Of a DNA stretch of 64,000 nt, positions 24,802-33,408 are shown in pieces. Below the pieces are notes generated by a model, which did not search any database, was not told where the DNA came from, and saw nothing but the letters and a program-made list of their open reading frames with translations. A program made the translations under genes and the position numbers. Location of the stretch: positions 310,001-374,000 of the forward strand of contig NZ_CP108053.1 of NCBI RefSeq assembly GCF_036173105.1. Reading direction: 5' to 3'. The DNA comes from Streptomyces sp. NBC_00287 (GTDB taxonomy: Bacteria; Actinomycetota; Actinomycetes; Streptomycetales; Streptomycetaceae). The first letter of the stretch is position 1, and each line of letters starts with the position of its first letter.

Positions 24802-26664
24802 TCAACGCGGCCGGTGTACCAAGCGGTCCGTGATGGCCAGGGCCGCCGCCATAATGCTCAGTTGGGGATTCACCTCCGGGCAACTGGGCAGTACCGAGCC
24901 GTCGGTGATCAGGACGCCGTGGACGCCGCGCAGTTGGCCCTCCGAGTCGGTCGGTGCGTGTTCGGGGTCTGCGCCGGCGGCTGCCGTGCCCGTGGGGTGA
25001 AACGCGGAGACGTGCAGTCGGCGTGCCGTCACCGTGTCCAACAGCGCTTCCAGTTGGTCCGGTGTTCGCGCGCGTGGGGCATGTGCGACGCCGGTGAGGA
25101 CCTCCTCGGCGCCGGCGGCGAACAGCAGGCGGCCCATGGCTCGTTGGGCCCGGAGAAGGCGGTCGGCGTCGCGGGGGGCGAGGTCGTAGCGGAGCAGTGT
25201 GCGCTCGCGGCCCAGGACCCGGCCCGACGGCCTGTCGGCGATCATGGCGCCAAGCGTGGCGAGGTGCTCGGTGCTCTCCAGTTCGCGTCGCAGGCTCTGT
25301 CCCACGCCCGGCAGGACGAACGAGGTCATGCCCGGTGGAGCCGCGGTCGCCTCGATGAGGACGCCGTCGGCGTGCAGTTCTTCCACCCCGACGCTCTGCA
25401 GTACGCCCTGTCCGCCGGTGACCGGGCGGCTGAAGCGGCCCGCGACGCTGATGGCCGGGTGCACACTGAGGTTACGGCCCGTGCGGGGGTGTCCGCCGAG
25501 GCCGGAGCGGCGCAGCAGCAGCGGGGTCTGCAGGGCTCCCGCGGCGACCACGACCAACGGGCTGAGAATCTCCAGTTCGCTGCCGTCCGGGCGGCTCGCC
25601 AGCACCCCGGCGGCGCGTGGGCCGCCCGGCCGGTCGGGGTCGATGAGGATCCGCCGCACGCGGGCGCCCGTCACGATCCGGGCGCCGGACGCGCAGGCGT
25701 CGGGGAGCACGGAGAGTTGGACGCTCTGTTTGGCGCCGGTGGGGCAGCCGACGACACACTGGCACGAGCCTTTGCAGCCAGGGGCGTTGCGGCGCAGGGG
25801 TGCCGCGTCCCAGCCGAGTTCCTTCGCACCGGCCAGCGCGATCCGCCCGTTGGTCCCGATCACGTCCAGGGGCTGTCGGGCCACGCGCAGGGTGCGCTCC
25901 ACCTCGTCCAGGTAGGTGTCGAAGCCCTCTGCGGCGGCGAATCCGTAGCGACTGCGCCAGCGGGCCACGACGTGGTCGGGTGTGCGGTAACAGGTACCGG
26001 AGTTGACGACCGTCGTGCCGCCGACCGCGCGGCCCACCGGCAGGACCAGCGGCGGGCTGCCGAGCGCGATCGTGGCGCCGCCGTCCCGGTAGAGGTCGGT
26101 GAAGCGGTCCAGCGGTGCCCGGCGCCCGAACGAGGCGGTCGTATGGTGCTCTCCCTCCTCCAGTACGACCACACGCAGCCCCGCGCGGGCCAGTGTCCGG
26201 GCGGCCATGGCGCCGCCCGCACCCGATCCGACGACGACCGCGTCAGCGGTGGACCGGGTGGGCCAGTCGCGGGAGGGGGTGCAGTCCAGTGGCGGATCGT
26301 CGGGAGCGAGCAGCGGCGGCGCAGAGCGCTGATGCAACGTCCGTTCGGTGCCGGCCGCCAGCAGCACCGGCACCTTGACCGCGTCCAGGAGGGGCAACAG
26401 TGCCGGGTGGGAGCCGAGTTGCGCCATGAGGCGCTCGCGCTCCGCACAACCGAGCGCGGTCAGGAGCCGACCCGTACGGGCTACGGCGTAGGCCTCGACT
26501 GCCCAGGCCGCGCCCCGTATCCCGGTGCGGGCAGGAGCGGGCAGGGCATCGAGCAGCGTCTGAAGGCGCAGCGGCACATGGCGCGTCCACTCTGCCGTGC
26601 CGTCGTCGGCGAGCAACGCCGCGACCAGTGCCGCGACAGCGGAAGCAGGGGGCGGCGTACTCAT
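24802..26664 (-). CDS. GMC-type FAD-dependent alcohol oxidoreductase
   Basis: The 620-residue enzyme has a helical N-terminal domain (1-135), the FAD motif VVVGSGAGGAMAARTLA (GxGxxG at 146-151), a Cys-rich stretch CKGSCQCVVGCPTGAK and the GMC C-terminus (AFHPTGTAAAG, SCPEVNPQLSIMAAALA). This layout fits long-chain fatty alcohol or sterol oxidases and dehydrogenases. Its ATG overlaps the stop of the lipocalin-like gene in ATGA. It is the last gene of the GntR operon, so its substrate is likely the regulator's ligand, perhaps a lipid. Confidence 0.9.
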   Translation of the reverse strand: MSTPPPASAVAALVAALLADDGTAEWTRHVPLRLQTLLDALPAPARTGIRGAAWAVEAYAVARTGRLLTALGCAERERLMAQLGSHPALLPLLDAVKVPVLLAAGTERTLHQRSAPPLLAPDDPPLDCTPSRDWPTRSTADAVVVGSGAGGAMAARTLARAGLRVVVLEEGEHHTTASFGRRAPLDRFTDLYRDGGATIALGSPPLVLPVGRAVGGTTVVNSGTCYRTPDHVVARWRSRYGFAAAEGFDTYLDEVERTLRVARQPLDVIGTNGRIALAGAKELGWDAAPLRRNAPGCKGSCQCVVGCPTGAKQSVQLSVLPDACASGARIVTGARVRRILIDPDRPGGPRAAGVLASRPDGSELEILSPLVVVAAGALQTPLLLRRSGLGGHPRTGRNLSVHPAISVAGRFSRPVTGGQGVLQSVGVEELHADGVLIEATAAPPGMTSFVLPGVGQSLRRELESTEHLATLGAMIADRPSGRVLGRERTLLRYDLAPRDADRLLRAQRAMGRLLFAAGAEEVLTGVAHAPRARTPDQLEALLDTVTARRLHVSAFHPTGTAAAGADPEHAPTDSEGQLRGVHGVLITDGSVLPSCPEVNPQLSIMAAALAITDRLVHRPR

Positions 26665-28049
26665 CGGTCGCCGACCTCCGCATGCGCCGTCCCCGACAGC
26701 CGCCATACGGCCTCCTGCCGCCACCTGCCCCACCAGTGCTCCAGGCTGACCACCGCGTCCGCCGTCTCGCTGTTGCGGCAGACCGCAGCGGACCCGTCGG
26801 GATCTGTGTAGGTCAAAGCCAGCGTCCGCTCGGGCGGCTGCGTGACCGTCACCCGGATACGGCGTCTGCCCGCGCGGCCGGTCACCCGCCACTCGGGCAG
26901 GCCGATGTCCGCCCGGAACCGACTGCTGCCGGCCAAGCCCACGGCGGTACGTTCCGCGCGGCGAGGCCAGGTGCGTCCGTCGTGCAGCAGGCGCAGGAAC
27001 ACCAAGGGAGGCAGCCGACGCAGGCCGCGTCGCATGGACACCGCGGCGATGATCTCCAGCACGTCACCGCCGCCCAGGTCCGCGTGCAGCCAGGCCCAAC
27101 GCCGTGCGTTGCCGTGGCCGTAGATCCGGGCGCTCGCGCCCACCGCGCCCTCCAGCCGTAGTTCGCCCGCGCCGTAGCGGATGGTGCCGTCGTACCGACA
27201 GCGGGCGGCAGGCAGCATCTGGCTGGCCGGCAGCCAGGGGCGGCGCCACGACCAGCGGGGGAACGTGTGGACCGGCGCACCCTGGGGCGTCTCGGTGAGC
27301 TCCCAGGTGAAGGAACCCGCCGAGCCCGCCAGTCGGCCGGGCAGCGCGCTGACGTCCTCGGTGAGGAAGCCCTGCGGAGGGCCTGTCCACGGTACGGGGC
27401 GGAAGCGTGCGTGCTCGACGGGACCGTCCTTGGGGAATACGGCCACCCAGCCGTGGGCGTGGGCGCCGGAGCCGTCGGTGGGCGCCACGACCTCGTGGTG
27501 CAGCCAGACTCCCGTGCCGGTGGCCGGATCGGTCAGGGTGGTGTACCAGACCTCCGTCCGCCCCGGTGTGCCGTCCCAGCGTGACGCCAGGTCCGCGGCA
27601 GGGGCGGCCTGATGGGGGAAGCGGAAGCTCGCCAGGAAGGGCAACAGGCCGGTGGCGAGGGGGAAGCGCAGGGTGCCCTCGCCGACGCGGTCGCCGTCTT
27701 CGTACAGGGTGAACGGCAGTACGGTCATCGACGTGAGCGGCCGTGCGGGCGAGATGGACTTCCAGCCGTCCAGTACCAGGCGCCGTCCCTCCAGGGCGAA
27801 GGTGATGCGGTAGCGGATCCTGCGGCGGGCCAGCGGTGAGATCTCCAACTCGCCCACGGCTTCGGCGTCGTCGGCCCGCCCGGCTATCCGTACCCGTCCC
27901 GTCAGCCGCGCCTGTGTCGTGCGGTGGGGCAGCATCACCGTCTCGGCGCGGGCCACGAGGTCCACCCGCACAGGGCGGTCGCGATCCTCGTCGCGCAGGT
28001 GCACTCGGCCCAGCATCGTCTCTTTGAACGCCGTGCCCCGGGCGGTCAC
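26661..28049 (-). CDS. Lipocalin/CrtC-like protein partner of GMC oxidoreductase
   Basis: A 462-residue protein with no signal peptide. Residues 1-145 (FKETMLGRVHL, then RRRIRYRITFALEGRRLVLDG) resemble the small domain that is sometimes fused to GMC sterol oxidases. From about 160 on (TEVWYTTLTDPATGTGVWLHHE, HAHGWVAVFP, NARRWAWLHADLGGGDVLEI) it looks like a double lipocalin of the CrtC/AttH type. It overlaps both neighbours by 4 bp (ATGA), so the three proteins are probably made together. It may bind or deliver the lipid substrate. Family assignment is by eye. Confidence 0.7.
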   Translation of the reverse strand: MTARGTAFKETMLGRVHLRDEDRDRPVRVDLVARAETVMLPHRTTQARLTGRVRIAGRADDAEAVGELEISPLARRRIRYRITFALEGRRLVLDGWKSISPARPLTSMTVLPFTLYEDGDRVGEGTLRFPLATGLLPFLASFRFPHQAAPAADLASRWDGTPGRTEVWYTTLTDPATGTGVWLHHEVVAPTDGSGAHAHGWVAVFPKDGPVEHARFRPVPWTGPPQGFLTEDVSALPGRLAGSAGSFTWELTETPQGAPVHTFPRWSWRRPWLPASQMLPAARCRYDGTIRYGAGELRLEGAVGASARIYGHGNARRWAWLHADLGGGDVLEIIAAVSMRRGLRRLPPLVFLRLLHDGRTWPRRAERTAVGLAGSSRFRADIGLPEWRVTGRAGRRRIRVTVTQPPERTLALTYTDPDGSAAVCRNSETADAVVSLEHWWGRWRQEAVWRLSGTAHAEVGDR

Positions 28050-28762
28050 CAGGCACCGTCCCGGCGTCGGCGGGAGCGCGCCAGGTCGTCGAGCATGATG
28101 CGTTCCGTCGCCGACAGATAGGCGCCCGCAGCCGCGCGCGCCGCCTCCTGGTCACCGGCGGCCACGGCCTCGACGACCGGCGCCAGACGGTCGTGAGCGG
28201 CCCCGGCATCGACGAACGGCCCCACCAGCGCCGCGCGTACCGGCAGATAGGCATTGAACAGCGTGTTGGTCAGCAGCACGTACACCCGGTTGCCCGTCGC
28301 ACGGGCCAGCGCCCGGTGCACCTCGGCATCCGCCAACTGCGCGGCCTCGCCGCCCTCCGCGTCCCCGACCGCCGCCACCAGTTTGCGCAGTTCGGCAACT
28401 TGGGCCGCCGTGGCACGAGCAGCGGCTCGTTCCGCGATCAACGCGCCGATACTGCACCGTACTTCGAAGATCTCAGCGATCCAGTCCGGGCTGTGGCCCA
28501 CGAGCATCGGCAGCAGATCCGCCCCGCCCAGGCGCAGGAAGTCCCGCACGCGGGTACCCACCCCATGCCTGGTCTCCAACAGCCCCGCATGCGCCAGCCG
28601 GCCGAACGCATGCTTCAGGGTGGTGCGGTTGACCCCGAACTCATCGGCCAGCTCCCGCTCGGGAGGCAGATAACTCCCGGCGGGATGACGCCCACCGAGA
28701 ATGTCCTCCCGCAGCCGCCTCTCCAGAACATCGACCGTGGTCTCACGCGGCAGCGCGCCCAT
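28046..28762 (-). CDS. GntR-family regulator, FadR/FCD type
   Basis: The 238-residue protein has an N-terminal winged HTH (LPPERELADEFGVNRTTLKHAFGRL) and an all-helical FCD ligand domain (FEVRCSIGALIAERAAAR, DAEVHRALARATGN). FCD domains often bind a carboxylate or an acyl group. It opens the operon and overlaps the next gene by ATGA. A 12-bp inverted repeat 12 bp upstream of its start is the probable autoregulatory site. Confidence 0.92.
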   Translation of the reverse strand: MGALPRETTVDVLERRLREDILGGRHPAGSYLPPERELADEFGVNRTTLKHAFGRLAHAGLLETRHGVGTRVRDFLRLGGADLLPMLVGHSPDWIAEIFEVRCSIGALIAERAAARATAAQVAELRKLVAAVGDAEGGEAAQLADAEVHRALARATGNRVYVLLTNTLFNAYLPVRAALVGPFVDAGAAHDRLAPVVEAVAAGDQEAARAAAGAYLSATERIMLDDLARSRRRRDGAW

Positions 28763-28773
28763 CCTGACTCCCC

Positions 28774-28802
28774 TTCAGTGGCTCAGTGGATGAGCCACTG
28801 AA
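28774..28802. promoter_or_regulatory. Inverted repeat, likely GntR operator
   Basis: A perfect 12-bp arm (TTCAGTGGCTCA) is repeated in inverse after a 5-bp spacer (GTGGA), ending 12 bp before the GntR start codon. It probably covers the promoter of the whole three-gene unit. Confidence 0.7.
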
Positions 28803-28926
28803 CCACTGGCGAGACACGGCGTCAACAAGCAGGGGATGAAGTGGCCGCCATGGGCGTTGACTTTGACGTGGTTGAACCAATCGGCCAATCAGCGGGGCCA
28901 ACCGCGGCACTGCCTATGCTGACCGC

Positions 28927-29379
28927 ATGGATCATGAGCCGGAGATCGAGGGAGAACCGCTTCGGGCGGCAGCCCACGGCGTCCTGCACCACGTCGAGCT
29001 GTGGGTACCGGACCTCGATCGCGCGCTCGCCTCGATCGGCTGGCTGCTGGAGGCACTGGGTTACGACCCCTTCCAGAGCTGGGACGGCGGACGCAGCTGG
29101 CGGCTCGGGCCGACCTATCTGGTTGTCGAGCAGTCCTCGGATCTCACCGCCGAACAGCACGACCGCTGCCGCCCGGGACTCAATCACCTCGCCTTCCACA
29201 TCGAAGACGCCCCCACGGTCGACAAACTGACAGCGGACGCGGCGCGGCACGGCTGGCACCTGCTGTTCCCCGAGCGGCATCCATACGCCGGCGGCGCACA
29301 GCACTACGCCGCGTACCTGGAGAACGTCGACGGCTTCGAAGTGGAACTCGTCGCGATCAGCTCACCGGAACAGAACTGA
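28927..29379 (+). CDS. VOC-fold protein
   Basis: A 150-residue glyoxalase-superfamily protein: HGVLHHVELWVPDLDRALAS at the N-terminus, GLNHLAFHIEDAPTVDKL in the middle and AAYLENVDGFEVELVA at the end. His and Glu residues at the expected metal positions are present. It is divergent from the GntR operon and stands alone. Substrate unknown. Confidence 0.88.
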   Translation: MDHEPEIEGEPLRAAAHGVLHHVELWVPDLDRALASIGWLLEALGYDPFQSWDGGRSWRLGPTYLVVEQSSDLTAEQHDRCRPGLNHLAFHIEDAPTVDKLTADAARHGWHLLFPERHPYAGGAQHYAAYLENVDGFEVELVAISSPEQN

Positions 29380-29415
29380 GATCAACCGAGTTCCCAGGTC
29401 CTGACGACAACGCAT

Positions 29416-29446
29416 CTGGCCCGCCCCGATGTTCGGGACGGGCCAG
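29416..29446 (-). terminator. Hairpin downstream of the tRNA-like gene
   Basis: Read on the minus strand, a 14-bp stem (CTGGCCCGTCCCGA and its complement, with one G-U pair) with a 3-nt loop lies 7 nt after the tRNA 3' end. The U-tract is poor, as is common in this GC-rich group. It may also end transcripts of the convergent VOC gene. Confidence 0.6.
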
Positions 29447-29453
29447 ATCTGCG

Positions 29454-29523
29454 AGCGCCGGGCAGGCCTTGCACCTGCATCTCCCCGCAGGAAGCGGGGC
29501 GTCTTTCCTTGGACCACCAACGC
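29454..29523 (-). tRNA. tRNA-Gly(UCC)-like gene with non-canonical T-loop
   Basis: The 70-nt sequence folds as a cloverleaf: acceptor GCGTTGG/CCGGCGC (two G-U pairs), 3-bp D-stem, anticodon stem CCCCG/CGGGG with loop CTTCCTG (anticodon UCC), 4-nt variable loop, T-stem GCAGG/CCTGC. G1-C72, C2-G71, anticodon C35-C36 and U73 are glycine identity features. The T-loop is UGCAAGG, so position 55 is G instead of U; the D-loop keeps GG. CCA is not encoded. A TATAGT box lies 43 nt upstream and a hairpin follows, which argues for an expressed RNA instead of debris. It may be a special-purpose tRNA or a pseudo-tRNA. Confidence 0.65.
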
Positions 29524-29562
29524 AGGACCGGAGCGCCGTGAGTTCCGGCGACCAGCTCATGA

Positions 29563-29988
29563 TCAACTATACAGCACTGCGGGTGCTTCTGATCCACCCT
29601 GCCGGTCCGCCCGCCGCGCGTAGACCTCGATCTCGATCTTCATCCGAGGGTCGGCCAGGCCGCACATCAGCATCGTGGCGGCCGGCCGGACTTCACCGAA
29701 GCAGCGGCGCAGGACCGGCCAGCAGGGCTCGAAGTCCTCGCGGTCGGGCAGCAGATAGCGCACTCGCACCACGTCGACGAAGGTGCACTTCGCCTCGGTC
29801 AGCGCGGCCTCGATATTGCGCAGGCACTGCTCGGCCTGCTCCACCACGTCGTCGGAGATCGTCATGGTGGTGTAGTCGAAGCCGGTCGTCCCGGACACAT
29901 GCACCCAGTCGCCGTCCACCACGGCACGGGCGTAACCGATCTGCTCCTCGAAAGTGGAGCCGCTGAGGATCGCACGTCGCTCTGTCAT
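29563..29988 (-). CDS. RidA/YjgF family protein
   Basis: A 141-residue chorismate-mutase-like fold protein: YARAVVDGDWVHVSGTTGFD at the N-terminus, VVRVRYLLPD, PAATMLMCGLADPRMKIEIE with the Glu at the usual site near the C-terminus. RidA relatives hydrolyse reactive enamines and imines. It is divergent from a LysR gene (72-bp gap) that may regulate it. The classical RidA Arg in the last third is hard to place, so it may belong to a Rid subgroup with another activity. Confidence 0.88.
   Translation of the reverse strand: MTERRAILSGSTFEEQIGYARAVVDGDWVHVSGTTGFDYTTMTISDDVVEQAEQCLRNIEAALTEAKCTFVDVVRVRYLLPDREDFEPCWPVLRRCFGEVRPAATMLMCGLADPRMKIEIEVYARRADRQGGSEAPAVLYS
29566..29571 (-). promoter_or_regulatory. 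Candidate -10 box for the tRNA-like gene
   Basis: TATAGT on the minus strand, an unusually AT-rich hexamer here, sits about 43 nt before the tRNA 5' end and overlaps the end of the ridA-like gene. No good -35 hexamer was found at 17 or 18 bp. Confidence 0.4.
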
Positions 29989-30060
29989 GCGCCGAACGCT
30001 AGGTGACCAGCAGGAATACGTCTAATACGAGCTTCGGCGTCTGCTGATATCTCTAGGCGT

Positions 30061-31002
30061 ATGGAGCGTCCCGAACTTCCCCTCCCCCAACTGCACGCCT
30101 TCGTCGTGCTCGCCGAGGAACTCCACTTCGGCCGTGCGGCCTCCCGACTGGGCATCGCGCAGCCGCCGTTGAGCCAGCAGATCCGTCGGTTGGAGGACAA
30201 GGTCGGCCATGCGCTGTTCCGTCGCGAACCCGGGCGGGTCACGCTCACCCCCGCCGGGCGCGAGCTGCTGCCCGCCGCTCGGCGAGCCCTCGGCGAACTC
30301 GCGGACGGACTCGCCGCCGCCCGCGCCGTCGGCAGCGGCAGCGCCGGCCGTCTGCGGATCGGCTTTGCCGCCTCCCTCGCCCTGACCGTCCTGCCCAGCC
30401 TGCTCCGCGACTTCCGTCAGCGGTTCCCCGGTGTGCACCTGGACATCCGTGAGATGACGACCGCCCCGCAACTCGCCGCGCTGCACGAGAGGGTCATCGA
30501 CGTCGGCCTGCTGCGCGAGCCCCCCGACACCGAGCCGGAGCTCGACTTCAGGACGATACTCACCGAGCCCTTCGTCGCCGTGCTGCCGACCACCCATCCT
30601 CTGGCCGCCCACCGGACCGTACGGCTCTCACAGTTGGCGGACTCACCCTTCGTTCTGCTGCCCCGGGAGGCGGGGCCGCGGCTGTACGACCAGATCGTCG
30701 GCCTGTGCACCGCGGAAGGCTTCGCGCCGCAGATCGTTCAGCACGCCGTGGAGTGGCAGACCGTGTGCGCGCTCGTGGAGACCGGTCTGGGCGTCTCCCT
30801 GGCTCCGGCGAGCATCCGACGCATACGCCTCAAGGGTGTCGCGTTCCGCAGGATCGAACCCGGCACCGCGCGCACCCGGGTCGCCGTCGCCCGGCGCAAG
30901 AACGACCAAAACCCCCTGGTCACACAGCTGCTGCTGTACGCGCGGGCAGCCCACACCCACACCGCCGAACGCCCACCCCTTACAGGTGAATTGCCCGGAT
31001 GA
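30061..31002 (+). CDS. LysR-family transcriptional regulator
   Basis: A 313-residue protein with HTH at 20-45 (AASRLGIAQPPLSQQIRRLE) and the LysR effector domain from 95 onward (LRIGFAASLALTVLPSLLRDF). The HTH matches the CatM/BenM-type subgroup that controls degradation of aromatic or amino compounds. It is divergent from the RidA-like gene, and the 72-bp gap is likely shared control DNA. Confidence 0.92.
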   Translation: MERPELPLPQLHAFVVLAEELHFGRAASRLGIAQPPLSQQIRRLEDKVGHALFRREPGRVTLTPAGRELLPAARRALGELADGLAAARAVGSGSAGRLRIGFAASLALTVLPSLLRDFRQRFPGVHLDIREMTTAPQLAALHERVIDVGLLREPPDTEPELDFRTILTEPFVAVLPTTHPLAAHRTVRLSQLADSPFVLLPREAGPRLYDQIVGLCTAEGFAPQIVQHAVEWQTVCALVETGLGVSLAPASIRRIRLKGVAFRRIEPGTARTRVAVARRKNDQNPLVTQLLLYARAAHTHTAERPPLTGELPG

Positions 31003-31065
31003 GGTGACTTTGCGGGTGGGAGGCACGGTAACCCCCGATCGACCCGATGTCGAAGGAGAGCACCC

Positions 31066-31275
31066 ATGCGCGCACGCCTCATCCTCGCCCCCGCCGCTCT
31101 GACCGCAACGGTCCTCGCAGCCGCCGGGGACGCCGCCGCCCACGACGCTCCCGCCCTGAACGTCGCCCCCAACGCACCCGTGGTCGCACTGGTCAACACC
31201 GTCGAGATCAACGACCCCCTGGAGGACGTCCTCGAACACACCCTCAACTTCGGAGACGGCTACACCTGGGACTGA
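31066..31275 (+). CDS. Small secreted peptide of unknown function
   Basis: A 69-residue precursor with a signal peptide (1-25, ending AAA before HDAPALNV) and a 44-residue acidic mature part (VVALVNTVEINDPLEDVLEH). The ATG follows GAAGGAGAG by 6 nt, an excellent ribosome site, so it is likely expressed. It has no Cys. It resembles the short secreted peptides common in Streptomyces, but no family is recognised. Confidence 0.75.
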   Translation: MRARLILAPAALTATVLAAAGDAAAHDAPALNVAPNAPVVALVNTVEINDPLEDVLEHTLNFGDGYTWD

Positions 31276-31384
31276 CCCGCAAAGCGCCGCCGGTGCACGC
31301 CCCGGCGTATGAGCGGGCGTGCGCCGCCTTTGCGCCCCCGGGGAGCGCTTGTCAGCCGACCTGATCAGGCACTACTGTCACCAC

Positions 31385-31543
31385 GCCTTGGTGAACGGGA
31401 AATCCGGTGTGATGCCGGTGCGGCCCTCGCCACTGTGAATCGGGAAGTCCGGCTCCGGCCCTCACGGGCAGCCACTGGGTCCTTGGACCCGGGAAGGCGG
31501 AGTACGGGCGGTGTCACCCGTCAGCCAGGAGACCGGCCAAGGC
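31385..31543 (+). ncRNA. Cobalamin riboswitch upstream of cbiMNQO
   Basis: P1 arms GCCTTGG (31385) and CCAAGGC (31537) close the domain. Inside are the class hallmarks GGTGAACGGGAAATCCGGTG, GCCACTGTGA and the B12-box-like GTCAGCCAGGAGACCGGCC. It ends 42 nt before cbiM. Adenosylcobalamin binding should reduce expression of the cobalt importer. Confidence 0.93.
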
Positions 31544-31585
31544 ACGTCAACCATCCACGAGGTGCTGGAGAGGGTCTGCTGAGCC

Positions 31586-32293
31586 ATGCACATAGCCGAG
31601 GGTTTTCTGCCTCCGGCGCACGCGGTCGCCTGGGGCGCCGCGTCCGCGCCATTCGTCATTCACGGAGTTCGGTCACTCACCCGTGAGGTCAGGGAGCACC
31701 CGGAGAGCACCCTGCTCCTCGGCGCCTCCGGGGCCTTCACCTTCGTACTGTCCGCTCTCAAACTGCCCTCGGTGACCGGGAGTTGCTCCCATCCCACCGG
31801 CACAGGGCTGGGCGCCATCCTGTTCCGGCCGCCGATCATGGCGGTCCTGGGCACCATCACCCTGCTCTTCCAGGCCCTGCTGCTCGCGCACGGCGGCCTG
31901 ACCACGCTCGGCGCCAATGTCTTCTCCATGGCGATCGTCGGGCCCTGGGCCGGATACGCCGTCTACAAGCTGCTGCGGCGCTACGACGTGCCGCTGATGG
32001 CCGCCGTGTTCTGCGGCGCGTTCGTCGCGGACCTGTCCACCTACTGCGTCACCAGCGTCCAGCTGGCGCTCGCGTTCCCCGACCCGAGCAGCGGATTCCT
32101 CGGGGCGCTCGGCAAGTTCGGCTCCATTTTCGCCGTCACCCAGATCCCGCTCGCGGTGAGCGAGGGGCTTCTCACGGTGCTGGTGATGCGTCTGCTGGTG
32201 CAGTCCAGCAAGGGAGAGCTGACCCGGCTCGGTGTGCTGCTCACCACCAAGGCCGGCGCCCGCAAGACCGGTACCGAGGCGGTGGCCCGATGA
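31586..32293 (+). CDS. cbiM: Cobalt ECF transporter S component CbiM
   Basis: Integral membrane substrate-binding component for Co2+ uptake, 235 residues. The first residues [10 protein letters not shown] are diagnostic because the N-terminal Met-His binds cobalt. Six helices follow, with CSHPTGTG and [12 protein letters not shown] conserved. It is the first gene under the cobalamin riboswitch and overlaps cbiN by ATGA. Confidence 0.96.
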   Translation: MHIAEGFLPPAHAVAWGAASAPFVIHGVRSLTREVREHPESTLLLGASGAFTFVLSALKLPSVTGSCSHPTGTGLGAILFRPPIMAVLGTITLLFQALLLAHGGLTTLGANVFSMAIVGPWAGYAVYKLLRRYDVPLMAAVFCGAFVADLSTYCVTSVQLALAFPDPSSGFLGALGKFGSIFAVTQIPLAVSEGLLTVLVMRLLVQSSKGELTRLGVLLTTKAGARKTGTEAVAR

Positions 32294-32652
32294 GCCGTAA
32301 CACGAAGATCAACCTTCTGCTTCTGCTGGCCGTGGCGTTTCTTGCGGTCATGCCGCTCGTCCTCGGTCTCGGTGACCACAAGGAGGAGCCGTTCACGGGC
32401 GCCGACGGCGAGGCGGAGACGGCGATCACCGAGATCGAACCGGACTACGAGCCCTGGTTCTCGCCCCTGTACGAGCCGCCCTCCGGTGAGATCGAGTCGG
32501 CGCTGTTCTCCCTCCAGGCGGCCCTCGGCGCGGGCGTGCTCGCCTACTACTTCGGGCTGCGGCGCGGCCGCAAGCAGGGTGAACAGCGGGCCCGGGAACG
32601 GGATTCCGTGAGCGTGGGTGGCGCCGGGGAGTCCGACGGCGAAGGGGTCTGA
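32290..32652 (+). CDS. cbiN: Cobalt transport accessory protein CbiN
   Basis: A 120-residue protein with two helices (about 8-27 and 74-92) and an acidic external loop containing [31 protein letters not shown] (shown here only as landmarks: [14 protein letters not shown]-like). CbiN is required for cobalt loading of CbiM. The C-terminal tail is charged and longer than usual. It overlaps cbiM by 4 bp. Confidence 0.94.
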   Translation: MSRNTKINLLLLLAVAFLAVMPLVLGLGDHKEEPFTGADGEAETAITEIEPDYEPWFSPLYEPPSGEIESALFSLQAALGAGVLAYYFGLRRGRKQGEQRARERDSVSVGGAGESDGEGV

Positions 32653-32658
32653 GCCCTC

Positions 32659-33408
32659 GTGCTGCCGATCGACGCGGCGGCGCACAGCAGTCGCTGGCGC
32701 CGCCGCCATCCCGTGGACAAGGCCGTGCTCGGGCTCGGGCTGACCGTGCTCGCGATCTCCCTGCCGCCCTGGCCGGGCGCCGCGCTGGTCCTGCTGACGG
32801 CGCTCGCCGTGCTGCTGGGTCCGGCGGGCGTGCCGGGCCGCAAGCTGTGGCGGGCTTATCGGGTGCCGCTGGGCTTCTGTGTGACCGGTGCGGCCACCTT
32901 GCTGGTCCAGGTGGGCGGGCCCGAGGGCTTCCTCTCCCTCGCCGACGACGGTGCCCTGCGCGCCGGGGAGTTGCTGCTGCGCACCTCGGCGGCCTCCCTC
33001 GGCGTGCTCCTGTTCGCGTTCACCACCCCGATGTCGGATCTGCTGCCCCGACTCGTGAAGGCCGGGGTGCCGGCGGCCGTGGTCGACGTGGCGCTGGTGA
33101 CGTACCGGATGAGCTTCCTGCTGCTGGACTCCATGCGCCGGATCCGCGACGCCCAGGCCGCACGGCTCGGACACACCACGCGGGCGGCGACCTGGCGATC
33201 CCTGGGCGGGCTCGGGGCCACCGCGTTCGTGCGGGCCTTCGACCGGGCCACCCGTCTGCAGGCCGGGCTCGCCGGGCGGGGCTACGACGGCACACTGCGC
33301 GTCCTGGTACCGGAAGCCCGGATCTCCGCCCGCTTCACGGCCGCGAGCTGCGGGCTCCTCGTGGCGCTGGCCGCCCTCACCCTCGTACTGGAAGGTCCCC
33401 TGTCATGA
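32659..33408 (+). CDS. cbiQ: Cobalt ECF transporter T component CbiQ
   Basis: A 249-residue membrane coupling protein with about five helices and the two Ala-Arg-Gly-type coupling motifs near DAQAARLGHTTR and RLQAGLAGRGYDG that contact the ATPase. It starts at a GTG 6 nt after cbiN and overlaps cbiO by ATGA. Part of the cobalt importer. Confidence 0.93.
   Translation: MLPIDAAAHSSRWRRRHPVDKAVLGLGLTVLAISLPPWPGAALVLLTALAVLLGPAGVPGRKLWRAYRVPLGFCVTGAATLLVQVGGPEGFLSLADDGALRAGELLLRTSAASLGVLLFAFTTPMSDLLPRLVKAGVPAAVVDVALVTYRMSFLLLDSMRRIRDAQAARLGHTTRAATWRSLGGLGATAFVRAFDRATRLQAGLAGRGYDGTLRVLVPEARISARFTAASCGLLVALAALTLVLEGPLS

Noticed and set aside
24700-24833. Coding-like end TVVHRTWFEAAAEAVRLVNA on the plus strand
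   Set aside because: Too short, with no start or family match; possibly the tail of a lost gene but not supported enough to list.
24733-26811. 692-codon plus-strand frame over the GMC oxidoreductase
   Set aside because: Antisense shadow of the GMC gene with no recognisable domain, only Arg/Gly/Ala-rich sequence.
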